A stretch of 64,000 bases of DNA, taken from NCBI GenBank assembly GCA_029569255.1, contig JAKQUO010000028.1, positions 65,335 through 129,334 of the forward strand, in the 5' to 3' direction. Position 1 is the stretch's first letter. Every line of letters begins with the position of its first letter. The translations under genes were made by a program, and so were the position numbers. The notes beneath the pieces were generated by a model. It saw only the letters and a list, made by a program, of their open reading frames with translations, did no database searches and was not told the origin of the DNA. This stretch comes from Acidobacteriota bacterium. Lineage in GTDB: Bacteria; Acidobacteriota; Aminicenantia; Aminicenantales; Saccharicenantaceae. This document shows positions 7,529 through 18,867 of the stretch, in pieces.

Positions 7529-8914
7529 ATGCACGCACAACGATATCGGGGCGGCGCGGACCGGCCGGCGGGAGTTGCGGCCGCGGCCGCGATCATCGCC
7601 ATCCTGGCCCTTTCCTCCGGCCTCGCGGCGGACGGGCGGGAACGGGCCTTCGTTCTCGACAACGGCATCCGCGTCTTCCTCTACGAGAAGCGGGACCTGC
7701 CCCTGGTCCACGTCGTCGTGGGCTTCGACGCCGGCTCCAAGGACGAAACGGACGCCACCTCGGGGATCGCCCATCTCCTCGAGCACTGCGTCCTCTTCCG
7801 CGGCACGACGACCCGGTCAGGCGCCGCGGTCGCGGCCGATGTCCGCCGCCACGGGGCCTATTTCAACGCCCACACGGGCCTGGACCTGTCCGTCTTCGAG
7901 GTCTCCGCGCCGGCCGCCGAAGCCGCCTTCGCCCTGCGCAACCAGAAGGACATCCTCTTCGGCTTCGACATCGCCCAGGCCGAGGTGGACGCCGAGAAGG
8001 AGGTCGTCCTCGAGGAATTCGACCAGATGGAGGACGACCCTCGGCTGCGGGCGACGGACCTCGTCCTCCAGGCCCTCTTCCCCGGCCATCCCTACGGACG
8101 GTCGGTTTACGGGCGCCGGGAGGTCGTCGCGGCGGCCAAGGCCGAGGACCTGCTCGCGTTCCACCGCCGGCTCTTCGTCACCGGGAACTGCGCCGTCGCC
8201 GCCGTCGGGGACTTCGCCGCGGCCGACATGGAGGGGCTTGTCCGGGAGGTCTTCGGCCCGCTCCCCAAGACGGAGGCCCCCGCCGTCTCGGCGCCCCCGG
8301 CCGGTCCCCTGAAGAAGAGCGTCAGCCGGAGGCTCGAGCGCGACGTCGAGGGAGGCTACCTCTATCTCGGCTTCGCCGCCCCCGGCTACAACGACAGCGA
8401 CCAGTACGCCGTGAACGTCCTCGTGGAGGCCCTGGGCCGGGGCGTCAATCCCCTCCTCCCCGCCCTGCTCCGGGGCGAACGGGACATTGCGCAGACGGTC
8501 GAGACGGCCTATCTCGCCAACCGGCACGGCGGGGCCGTCGTGGTCTCGTTCCGGGCCGACCCCAAGGACATCCCGGCGCTCGAGCGGGCCGCTGTCGCGA
8601 GCCTCAAGAGCGCCCGTAACGCGTCGTATTCGAGGCGGGACTTCCCGGGCCAGGCCGGGCTCTTCGCCTTCGACTACCTCGAAAGCGGCAAGAACCAGGT
8701 CCGTTTCGCCGCCGGCCGGGCGGACGAGTCCGGCCTCCAGCTGGCCGCCTCGCTCGTCCGCCATCTCCTTCTCAACACCAGGGAGGCGCCGCCCCGCTAC
8801 CTCGACGCGATCGGCCGGGTCGACTCGTCGGACCTGCGAAAAGCCGCCGCCATGGTTTTCGCCAGGGGCGAGCACGCGGCCGTCTCGATCGTCCCGGGAA
8901 AGAGGCGGAAATGA
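7529..8914 (+). CDS. M16 family zinc peptidase, active subunit
   Basis: Secreted or periplasmic insulinase-type metallopeptidase of 461 residues. A hydrophobic stretch at about 15-34 is a signal peptide or anchor. The inverted zinc motif HLLEH lies at residues 82-86 and the third ligand glutamate about 75 residues later in VVLEEFDQ (around E162). Two M16 halves follow, with ERDIAQTVETAYL typical of the C-terminal domain. The next gene overlaps by four bases (ATGA) and encodes a partner without the zinc motif, the usual active/inactive pairing of bacterial M16B proteases. Likely role: degradation of oligopeptides. The start is the first ATG after a readable promoter. Confidence 0.92.
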   Translation: MHAQRYRGGADRPAGVAAAAAIIAILALSSGLAADGRERAFVLDNGIRVFLYEKRDLPLVHVVVGFDAGSKDETDATSGIAHLLEHCVLFRGTTTRSGAAVAADVRRHGAYFNAHTGLDLSVFEVSAPAAEAAFALRNQKDILFGFDIAQAEVDAEKEVVLEEFDQMEDDPRLRATDLVLQALFPGHPYGRSVYGRREVVAAAKAEDLLAFHRRLFVTGNCAVAAVGDFAAADMEGLVREVFGPLPKTEAPAVSAPPAGPLKKSVSRRLERDVEGGYLYLGFAAPGYNDSDQYAVNVLVEALGRGVNPLLPALLRGERDIAQTVETAYLANRHGGAVVVSFRADPKDIPALERAAVASLKSARNASYSRRDFPGQAGLFAFDYLESGKNQVRFAAGRADESGLQLAASLVRHLLLNTREAPPRYLDAIGRVDSSDLRKAAAMVFARGEHAAVSIVPGKRRK

Positions 8915-10233
8915 CGCGCCGGCCCGTCCGGGCGGCGGCAGCGGCGCTGGCCGTGGCGGCTCTCGCCGCGGCGGCGGGGCCCCCGGCCTGGAAAGAACAG
9001 CCCCGGAAGACGGTCCTGACGACGGGCCTGCCGCTCATTTACCAGCAGGACGAGGCTTCTCCGATGACGGTCGTCGGCCTCTTCGTTCCCGGCGGCCGGG
9101 CGGCCGTTCCCGAGGGCCTCGACGGCCTGGCCACCCTCGCGACCCGGCTGGCTCTCGAGCTTCCGGACGAGGACAAGGTCCGGGACCTCATGGCCCAATC
9201 GACCCGGCTGACCTTCCTGTGCGAAGCGGACTTCTCGGCCGTCTTCATCGAGTGCCTGTCGGAGAACCTGGAGGCGGCCCTCCGGGTGGCCGGCAAGGTC
9301 ATCCCGGCCCCCCTCATGTCCGGCCCGAGGATCGGCCGGGCCAAGGAGATGATGGCGCTCGCCGCCGAGTCCGAAGCCGACGACGCCGTCGCCGCCGGGA
9401 GCGGCGCGGCCGCGAGCGCGTTCTTCCGGGGCCGCGGCTACGGGTCTTCGGGCTACGGCTCGGCGGCCAGCCGGAAGGCCATCGGCCGGAAGGACGTCCT
9501 CGACTTCCACCGCCGTTTTTTCACCTCGACGAACGTCTTTTTCGCGGTCGTCTCCGACCTCGACCGAGGGACTGTCCAGGGCTTCCTCGAAAAGCACTTC
9601 TCCGGGTTCCCCGGGGGCGGGCGCCCGGATGTTCCCGCCGCCGCCCCGGCCCGGCCGGCGGACCTCGAGGTCCGGCTGGCCAAAGAGGCCAAGCAGACTT
9701 ACATCGGCCGGGCTTGGGCCCTGCCCGCGCCGACCCCGGGGGACCACGCCCGCGGGTCTCTCGCCGAGGTCCTGATCGGGCGCGGCCCCGGTTCCCGGCT
9801 CTGGGACCTGCGGGCGGTCGAACGCCTGGCCTACAACGTCGGCGCCCGCCTGAGCTGGATGCGCGGCGCCGGCATCCTCGAGGCCTTCCTCGAGACCGGG
9901 AGCTCCAAGGCCGGCCGGGCCGTCGGCAAGCTCGACGGGACCCTCCGAGAGCTCTGGGACAAGGGGGTCTCGGCGGACGAGCTCGAGGCCGCGAAGACCA
10001 TGGCCAAGGCCGACTTCCTCCGCTCGGCGGAAACCAAGGTCGAGCGGACGCGCCTGTTCGGCCGATTCGAGGTCATCGGCTTGGGCTTCGAGCACATCTC
10101 GGGGTTCTTCGGGGCCGTCGACGCCGTCACGGCCGAGGACCTGAACAGCTACATCCGGACGGTCCTGGACCCCGGGAAAGCCCTCAAGATCACCGTCGGC
10201 CCCGGCCGGACGGGCGCCGGGCAAGGAGGCTGA
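8911..10233 (+). CDS. M16 family peptidase-like protein, inactive subunit
   Basis: 440 residues with an N-terminal signal-like hydrophobic stretch (residues 5-24). The fold is that of M16 proteins: VLTTGLPLIYQQDEASPMTVVGLFVPGG opens the first domain, shown here only as a description, and YIGRAWALPAP the second. At the place of the HxxEH motif it reads GLATLATRL, so the zinc ligands are absent. It starts within the stop of the catalytic partner and should form a heterodimer with it, as in other M16B pairs where the arginine-rich inactive subunit supports substrate binding. That division of labour is known for the family and inferred here. Confidence 0.88.
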   Translation: MTRRPVRAAAAALAVAALAAAAGPPAWKEQPRKTVLTTGLPLIYQQDEASPMTVVGLFVPGGRAAVPEGLDGLATLATRLALELPDEDKVRDLMAQSTRLTFLCEADFSAVFIECLSENLEAALRVAGKVIPAPLMSGPRIGRAKEMMALAAESEADDAVAAGSGAAASAFFRGRGYGSSGYGSAASRKAIGRKDVLDFHRRFFTSTNVFFAVVSDLDRGTVQGFLEKHFSGFPGGGRPDVPAAAPARPADLEVRLAKEAKQTYIGRAWALPAPTPGDHARGSLAEVLIGRGPGSRLWDLRAVERLAYNVGARLSWMRGAGILEAFLETGSSKAGRAVGKLDGTLRELWDKGVSADELEAAKTMAKADFLRSAETKVERTRLFGRFEVIGLGFEHISGFFGAVDAVTAEDLNSYIRTVLDPGKALKITVGPGRTGAGQGG

Positions 10234-10235
10234 CC

Positions 10236-11393
10236 ATGGCCCGATTGAGCGAGAAGGAGCTGGCCGACCTCGTTCGCTCCGTCTTCCCCGGCCACCCCGA
10301 GGACCGGGGCCTGGCCGTCCTCGTCGACGTGCCCCGAGACCCCGGCCGGGACAACCCCGGCTGGAAGACCCGCCGGGCCATGGCCGAGGACTGGCGGGCC
10401 CTTCTGAAGAAAGGGGCCGCGGCCGTGCCCCTCGACCGCGTCCTCCTCGTCGCCTACCCCGATGTCGGCTCCAACAACGCCGACCTGCCGGCCGACGCGT
10501 TCGTCGTCGAACGCGGGCTGCCGGACGTCGCCTCGGGGCTGGAGGCGCGCGGGGCCCGGACGCCGTTCGAGGCGCTCTTCCGCGACATCCCTCTCTTTCT
10601 CGCCCCGACGGAGTACTCGACCACGGCCCCGCTGAAGAACGCCGCCGCGAAACAGGGCTTCCGGGCCGCGACCATGCCCGGGTTCTCGGAGAAGATGGTC
10701 CCGGCCCTGCGCCTGGACTACGGCGAGGTCGGCCGCCGCGTCGCCGCCCTCAAGGAGCGCCTGGACCGGGCCGAGGAGGCCGAGGTCGAGTTCGTCAAGG
10801 ACGGGCTCGAGCCCCACCGGATGCTCTTCGATCTCCGCTTCCGGACGGCCCACGAGAGCGGCGGCCGCTTCCCCAGGAAAGGCACGGCCGGGAACCTGCC
10901 CAGCGGCGAGGCCTACATCGTCCCCTTCGAGGGCGGGCCGGGCGAAGCCAGCCGAACGCGCGGCGAGCTGCCCGTCGAGATCGCGGGCGAGGTCCTCGTC
11001 TTCGCCGTCGAGGCCAACCGGGCCGTGGCCGTCCGCCCGGCGGCGACCCTGGGCCCGGCCTGGCGGGACGAGGCGGACCGCCTCCGCCGCGAGCCGGCCT
11101 ACGGCAACATGGCCGAGCTCGGCTTCGGCGTCCTCGGCGATTTCGGCATCGGGCCGGTCGGCGAGATCCTGCTCGACGAGAAGCTGGGCCTCCACGTCGC
11201 CTTCGGCCGGAGCGACCACTTCGGGGGGCTGGTCGGCCCCGGCGACTTCTCGCGGCCCGAGGAGGTCGTCCACCTCGACCGCATCTACATCCCCGCGACC
11301 CAGCCGCGGGTGGCCGTTTTTTCCGTGGTCTTCCGTTACCCGGACGGGACGGAAGAGGCGATCATGGCCGACGGCCGCTACCGGATCTTCTGA
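10236..11393 (+). CDS. M29-type leucyl aminopeptidase
   Basis: 385-residue metalloaminopeptidase of the AmpS/PepS/aminopeptidase T family. Diagnostic segments lie in the second half: GTAGNLPSGEAYIVPFEG (metal-binding Glu), NMAELGFGVLGDFG, ILLDEKLGLHVAFGRSDHFGG and HLDRIYI, which supply the conserved Glu, His, Tyr and Asp ligands. No signal peptide is present, so it is cytoplasmic. A strong AGGAGG lies six bases before the ATG and the gap to the M16 gene is two bases, so this is the third gene of a peptide-degradation operon: exported M16 pair cuts peptides, this enzyme removes N-terminal residues inside the cell. Confidence 0.85.
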   Translation: MARLSEKELADLVRSVFPGHPEDRGLAVLVDVPRDPGRDNPGWKTRRAMAEDWRALLKKGAAAVPLDRVLLVAYPDVGSNNADLPADAFVVERGLPDVASGLEARGARTPFEALFRDIPLFLAPTEYSTTAPLKNAAAKQGFRAATMPGFSEKMVPALRLDYGEVGRRVAALKERLDRAEEAEVEFVKDGLEPHRMLFDLRFRTAHESGGRFPRKGTAGNLPSGEAYIVPFEGGPGEASRTRGELPVEIAGEVLVFAVEANRAVAVRPAATLGPAWRDEADRLRREPAYGNMAELGFGVLGDFGIGPVGEILLDEKLGLHVAFGRSDHFGGLVGPGDFSRPEEVVHLDRIYIPATQPRVAVFSVVFRYPDGTEEAIMADGRYRIF

Positions 11394-11423
11394 GCCCTCG
11401 CCGTCAGCCGAATGAGCGGAATG

Positions 11424-11455
11424 AAAAAGGCCCCCGGAAGGTCCGCCTTCCGGGG
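11424..11455 (-). terminator. Rho-independent terminator of the PFOR operon
   Basis: A perfect ten-base-pair stem CCCCGGAAGG/CCTTCCGGGG with a four-base loop, followed on the minus strand by GCCTTTTT. It sits 28 bases beyond the PFOR stop and between convergent genes. Confidence 0.88.
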
Positions 11456-11482
11456 TCCGAACTTGAGCGGTCGGTCGAGGCC

Positions 11483-14998
<3,516 letters not shown>

Positions 14999-15043
14999 GA
15001 CTGACTCCTTTGATATGGTCAACGTCGTTCGCGACGTCGCGTC

Positions 15044-15649
15044 CTAATCCTTGAGCTCCGTCCGTCCTTCCAAGGCCCTCTGGATGGTCACCTGGTCGGC
15101 GAAATCGAGATCGGAGCCGACCGGCAGGCCCACGGCCAGCCGGGTGATCCTCGTCCCGAAGCCCTTGAGCGCGCGGACGAGGTAGAGGGCCGTGGCCTCC
15201 CCCTCGACCGTCGGGTTGGTGGCGATGATGATCTCCTTGAAGGCGCCGTCCCGGACCCGCTGGAGCAATTTGCCCAGGCGGAGCTCGTCGGGCCCGCGGC
15301 CCTTGAGGGGGGACAGGGCGCCGAGCAGGACATGGTAGCGGCCGTGGAAAGCGCCGGTCCGCTCGATCGAGGCGATGTTGAAGGGCTCCTCGACGATGCA
15401 GAGAGACTCGTCCGAGCGCCGCTCGTCGGCGCAGATGAGGCACGGATCGACGTGGGTGATGGCGTTGCAGCGGCCGCAGGTGAAGACCCGCCGCCTGGCC
15501 TCCCGGATGGCCTCGGCCAGCCGGTCGGTGTCCTCGGTCGGCAGGTTCAGGAAATGGAAGGCCATGCGCTGGGCCGTCTTGGCCCCGATGCCGGGGATGC
15601 GGCGGAGCTCCTCGATGAGGTCCTGGAGGGGCCGGGCGTACTCGAACAT
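15044..15649 (-). CDS. recR: Recombination mediator RecR
   Basis: 201-residue protein of the RecFOR pathway that loads RecA at gaps. Helix-hairpin-helix RIPGIGAKTAQRMAFHFL at about 17-34, four-cysteine zinc finger CGRCN...CLICAD at about 58-76, and Toprim domain with LCIVEEPFNI and the acidic region around TNPTVEGEATALYL. Its ATG overlaps the ybaB stop by one base (TGATG). The neighbourhood dnaX-ybaB-recR is the classic conserved trio. Confidence 0.97.
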   Translation of the reverse strand: MFEYARPLQDLIEELRRIPGIGAKTAQRMAFHFLNLPTEDTDRLAEAIREARRRVFTCGRCNAITHVDPCLICADERRSDESLCIVEEPFNIASIERTGAFHGRYHVLLGALSPLKGRGPDELRLGKLLQRVRDGAFKEIIIATNPTVEGEATALYLVRALKGFGTRITRLAVGLPVGSDLDFADQVTIQRALEGRTELKD

Positions 15650-15960
15650 CAGAGGAGCCCCGGGACCTTCAGGCCGGCGCCGAGGCCGCCGAGCTTCTGG
15701 GCCAGGACCTCGTCGACCTTGGCCGCGGCGTCGTTGAAGGCGGCCACGATGAGGTCCTGGAGCATGTCCACGTCGTCCTGGCCGGCGACCTCGGGGTCGA
15801 TGCGGATGGACCGCAGGGCCTTGTGGCCGTCGAGGACGACGCTGACCATGCCGCCCCCGCTCGACCCCTCGGCGCGCAGCCCGCCGAGCTCCTTCTGGAG
15901 GCGGTCCTGCATCTCCTTGGCCGCCTTGATCATTTTCTGCAGGTCCATGACGTTCGTCAT
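15649..15960 (-). CDS. ybaB: YbaB/EbfC nucleoid-associated protein
   Basis: 103-residue DNA-binding protein, dimeric tweezers-like fold. MDLQKMIKAAKEMQDRLQ is the N-terminal helix and the central VSVVLDGHKALRSIRIDPE strand region is typical of the family. It overlaps dnaX upstream by four bases (ATGA) and recR downstream by one base, so translation of the three is coupled. Confidence 0.96.
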   Translation of the reverse strand: MTNVMDLQKMIKAAKEMQDRLQKELGGLRAEGSSGGGMVSVVLDGHKALRSIRIDPEVAGQDDVDMLQDLIVAAFNDAAAKVDEVLAQKLGGLGAGLKVPGLL

Positions 15961-17699
15961 CCGCCGCCCTCCGCCGGCCCGCGGGCCTTCCCCGCCGCCT
16001 CGCGGGCGGACGCGACCGGTTCGGCCGAGACGACCTGGGCCCGGAACGTGTCCATGAAGTTCTTCACGGACGGGTCCTTGAGGGCCGCCTCGAGCTCGCG
16101 GCCGGGCCGGGCCGGGCCGCCGTCCGTGCCGCTCTCCTCGGCGAAGCGGACCTTGGTCTCCCGTCCCAGGACCTCCGTCGCCGTCCGCTCGATGGCGCGG
16201 AGGTCCTTGTCCTGGAGGCTGGCGACGAAGAAGCCCCGGCCGCTCCCGAACAGGACCTCGAGAAGGCCGTCCTTGACCAGGACCGACGAGTACTGTCCGA
16301 GCAGGGCGGCCAGCGGCGCCCGCTCGACGGTCAGCCTCTCGAGGACCCGGGCGAAGACGTCCTTCGGGGCCGGCGCGGCCGGCTTGGCCTCGGACGAAAC
16401 CGCCGGAGGCGCCATGCCCGGGGGCGGCTGGCGGGCCGGTCCGGCGGGCGCCGGGCCCGACGCCGGGGGGGCCGCTCCCGCGGGCCGGGCCGGCGGCCGC
16501 GGCCCGTCCTTCCTGAGCCCCTCGACGTCCTTGATGAGCTCCCGGAGGGGGACGATCTTCTTGAAATTGCACAGCTTGACCAGGAAGGCCTCGAAGTAGA
16601 TCCGGGGCAGGGCCGAGTGCTTCAGGCCCGGTTCGGCCTGATGGAAGGCGAGAAGGTAGCGGAGCAGGTCCTCGGCCGTGGCCTTGTCCGCCTCCTTCCG
16701 CAGGGCCTCGAGCCCTTCGGGGCTGACGACGAGGAGGTCGCCCGGCTTCTCGACCGACCGGACGAGGAGGAGGGCCCGGAAGTGCTCGATGAGCTTGCCG
16801 AAGACGAAGCGGAGGTCGTGACCGGAGGCGACGACGCTCTCGACGAGGGGGAAGACCTCGGCCGGCTTCTCGTCGAGGACGGCCGAGGAGAAGCGGAAGA
16901 GGACGTCCTGGCCGATCGTGCCCAGGATCGTCTTGAGGTCCTCGTCGCCGATGTTCTCGCCGCTGAAGGCGACGGCCTGGTCGAGGAGGCTCTGGGCATC
17001 GCGCATGCTGCCGTCGGCGGCCTCGGCGATGAGGGCCAGGCCGGCCGGGGTGATGGTGATGCCTTCCTTCTTGGCGATCTCCATGAGGTGGTTGATGATA
17101 TCCTTGTGGGAGATCTTGCGGAACTCGAAGTGCTGGCAGCGCGAGACGATGGTCGGCGGGACCTTGTTGAACTCGGTCGTGGCGAAGATGAAGACCGTGT
17201 TCGGCGGGGGCTCCTCGAGCGTCTTGAGCAGGGCGTTGAAGGCGTGGGTCGAGAGCATGTGGACTTCGTCGACGATCAGGACCTTGGTCCGGACGTAGGC
17301 GGGCTTGTACTTGACCGTCTCCCGGATGAGCTCGATGTCGTCCACCTGGCGGTTGGAGGCCCCGTCGATCTCCAGAACGTCGATGGCGTTGCCTTCGTGG
17401 ATGGACCGGCAGGCGTCGCAGGGCGGGTCGCCCTTGGGCTGGGGGTCGTCCGCGTCCCAGACCCGGCAGGGGCGGGTCGTCGGTTCGGGGCCGCGGGCGC
17501 AGTTCAGGGCCTTGGCCAGGATGCGGGCCACGGTCGTCTTGCCCGTCCCCCTCACGCCGGAGAACAAGTAGGCCTGGGCGACGCGCTTGGTGGCGATGGC
17601 GTTGCGGATGGTCTTGACGACGGACTTCTGCCCGACGACCTCCTCGAAGAGCTGGGGCCGGTACTTGAGAGCGAATATCTTGTAGGACTTCTTCTCCAT
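15957..17699 (-). CDS. dnaX: DNA polymerase III subunit gamma/tau
   Basis: Clamp-loader ATPase, 580 residues. AAA+ domain with Walker A GVRGTGKTTVARIL near residues 48-61, Walker B VLIVDEVHML, sensor FIFATTEFNKVP and SRC motif IVSRCQHFEF. The zinc module is enlarged: between the second and third cysteines there is an insertion (NCARGPEPTTRPC, then RVWDADDPQPKGDPPCDAC) where most homologues have a compact CGxCxxC. A Pro/Ala-rich linker at about 385-440 precedes a tau-like C-terminal domain. I saw no clear programmed frameshift site. First gene of the dnaX-ybaB-recR-PFOR operon. Confidence 0.96.
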   Translation of the reverse strand: MEKKSYKIFALKYRPQLFEEVVGQKSVVKTIRNAIATKRVAQAYLFSGVRGTGKTTVARILAKALNCARGPEPTTRPCRVWDADDPQPKGDPPCDACRSIHEGNAIDVLEIDGASNRQVDDIELIRETVKYKPAYVRTKVLIVDEVHMLSTHAFNALLKTLEEPPPNTVFIFATTEFNKVPPTIVSRCQHFEFRKISHKDIINHLMEIAKKEGITITPAGLALIAEAADGSMRDAQSLLDQAVAFSGENIGDEDLKTILGTIGQDVLFRFSSAVLDEKPAEVFPLVESVVASGHDLRFVFGKLIEHFRALLLVRSVEKPGDLLVVSPEGLEALRKEADKATAEDLLRYLLAFHQAEPGLKHSALPRIYFEAFLVKLCNFKKIVPLRELIKDVEGLRKDGPRPPARPAGAAPPASGPAPAGPARQPPPGMAPPAVSSEAKPAAPAPKDVFARVLERLTVERAPLAALLGQYSSVLVKDGLLEVLFGSGRGFFVASLQDKDLRAIERTATEVLGRETKVRFAEESGTDGGPARPGRELEAALKDPSVKNFMDTFRAQVVSAEPVASAREAAGKARGPAEGGG

Positions 17700-17724
17700 G
17701 GATATCGGCCGTCCATCGCCGGGA

Positions 17725-17743
17725 GGGAAACCGTCGGTTTCCC
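17725..17743 (-). promoter_or_regulatory. Hairpin or operator in the dnaX leader
   Basis: GGGAAACC and GGTTTCCC flank GTC, a perfect eight-base inverted repeat 26 bases upstream of the dnaX ATG, within the predicted leader. It could be an RNA hairpin or a protein operator; nothing here distinguishes them. Confidence 0.4.
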
Positions 17744-17757
17744 AAAAAGTAAAGGAT

Positions 17758-17785
17758 ATCTTAACACAAACCGGTCAAATAGCAA
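17758..17785 (-). promoter_or_regulatory. Promoter of the dnaX operon
   Basis: TTGCTA, 16 bases, TAAGAT on the minus strand, giving a leader of about 50 nt to the dnaX ATG. This AT-rich patch contrasts with its surroundings and holds divergent promoter signals. Confidence 0.55.
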
Positions 17786-17797
17786 GGGAAAAAGGGT

Positions 17798-17803
17798 TAT
17801 AAT
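17798..17803 (+). promoter_or_regulatory. -10 box at the start of the DMT transporter gene
   Basis: A perfect TATAAT whose last two bases are the AT of the annotated ATG. If it is used, the RNA would begin near the GTG at 17811, implying a leaderless message. The -35 region (TCAAAT) is poor. Confidence 0.4.
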
Positions 17804-18671
17804 GCCGCCCGTGGAGACGCGCCGGCGCAGCCTCGTCGAGGTCCATCTCGCGGTGTTCCTCTTCGGCTTCCCCGGCCTTTTCGGCAAGTGGCTCCCCCTC
17901 TCCCCTTCTCTCATCGTCTTCGGGCGGGTCGTCTTCGCCGCCGCGACCCTGGCCGCGGTCCTGGCCTTTGGCCGCCGGCCCCTCGGCGTCCGCCCCCGGT
18001 CCGATCTCGTCAGGCTGGCCGCCTGCGGCCTCCTCCTGGCCGTCCACTGGACCGTCTTCTTCAAGTCGGTCCAGGTCTCCACGGTGGCCGTCGGCCTGCT
18101 GGCCTATTCGAGCTTCCCCGTCTTCACAGCCTTCCTCGAGCCGCTCCTGGAGCGGGAGAGTTGGGACCCGGCCAGCCTGGCCCTGGCCCTCGTCTGCGTC
18201 GCCGGCATCGGCCTGATCGTCCCCCGCTTCGACCTCACCGACGCCGCCCTCCAGGGGACCCTTTGGGGGCTCGCGGCCGGGTTGACCTTCGCCGTCCTGT
18301 CCCTCCTGAACCGGCGCTTGGCCTCGCGGCACCCGAGCCTGGTCGTGGCCTTCTACCAGGACCTCTTCGCCGCCGTCTTCCTTCTGCCGGCCGTCCTCCG
18401 CCCGGGCCTGTCCCTGTCCGGCCGGGACTTGGCCCTCATCGCCGCCCTGGGCGTCTTTTTCACGGCGTTGGCCCACACCCTGTTCATCGACGGCCTGAGA
18501 GACGTCGGGGCCCGGACGGCCAGCGTCCTCAGCTCGCTCGAGCCGGTCTACGGCATCCTGCTGGCCCTGGTCTTCCTCAAGGAAAGCCCCTCCCCGAGAA
18601 CGGTCTCGGGAGGGGCGCTCGTTCTTCTCGCCGCGGCCGCCGCGACGGTCCGGGCGCGTCGCGCGCCCTAG
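17802..18671 (+). CDS. EamA/DMT-family transporter
   Basis: 289-residue membrane protein with ten predicted helices in two EamA repeats (about 10-140 and 150-285). Family features are the KWLPLSPSLIVFGRVVFAA first repeat opening, TVFFKSVQVSTVAVGLLAYSS, and the second-repeat ending SVLSSLEPVYGILLALVFL with a conserved glutamate. Members export or import small metabolites or amino acids; the substrate is unknown. The ATG overlaps a TATAAT box and has no Shine-Dalgarno sequence, so a leaderless start at GTG 17811 (VETRRR) is a serious alternative. Confidence 0.88.
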   Translation: MPPVETRRRSLVEVHLAVFLFGFPGLFGKWLPLSPSLIVFGRVVFAAATLAAVLAFGRRPLGVRPRSDLVRLAACGLLLAVHWTVFFKSVQVSTVAVGLLAYSSFPVFTAFLEPLLERESWDPASLALALVCVAGIGLIVPRFDLTDAALQGTLWGLAAGLTFAVLSLLNRRLASRHPSLVVAFYQDLFAAVFLLPAVLRPGLSLSGRDLALIAALGVFFTALAHTLFIDGLRDVGARTASVLSSLEPVYGILLALVFLKESPSPRTVSGGALVLLAAAAATVRARRAP

Positions 18672-18727
18672 CTCCTATTCATGTGGGTGGCTATGGGATC
18701 GGTTGCCAGGTGCTCGAGACGCGTGTC

Positions 18728-18757
18728 GGGACATGTCCCGCCCCGGTACGTGTCCCC
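18728..18757. repeat. Imperfect palindrome, REP-like element copy 2
   Basis: GGGACATGTCCC and GGTACGTGTCCCC pair at about ten of twelve positions around a short C-rich loop. The half-site matches the element at 4196-4222 (consensus GGGGACRYGTACC). It lies in the 196-base gap between the convergent DMT transporter and DUF6600 genes; the remainder of the gap shows only a small seven-base hairpin near 18817-18840. Confidence 0.5.
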
Positions 18758-18867
18758 ATTTGCCGGCCCCATCGGCTTCGTTCTCGGGGATTGGCGGTAC
18801 CGAAGAGCACGGCTTCACCCCTCGGACCTCGCATCCGAGGACCGTCTCGATCCGTGAATGATTCAGG

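Noticed and set aside
15010-15043. TTGACC before the PFOR gene as a -35 box
   Set aside because: It is only about 20 bases from the start codon, so the RNA would begin inside the gene; no fitting -10 box is present.
16000-16600. Programmed frameshift in dnaX producing a gamma form
   Set aside because: No A-rich slippery heptamer or adjacent stimulatory hairpin is evident in the linker region.
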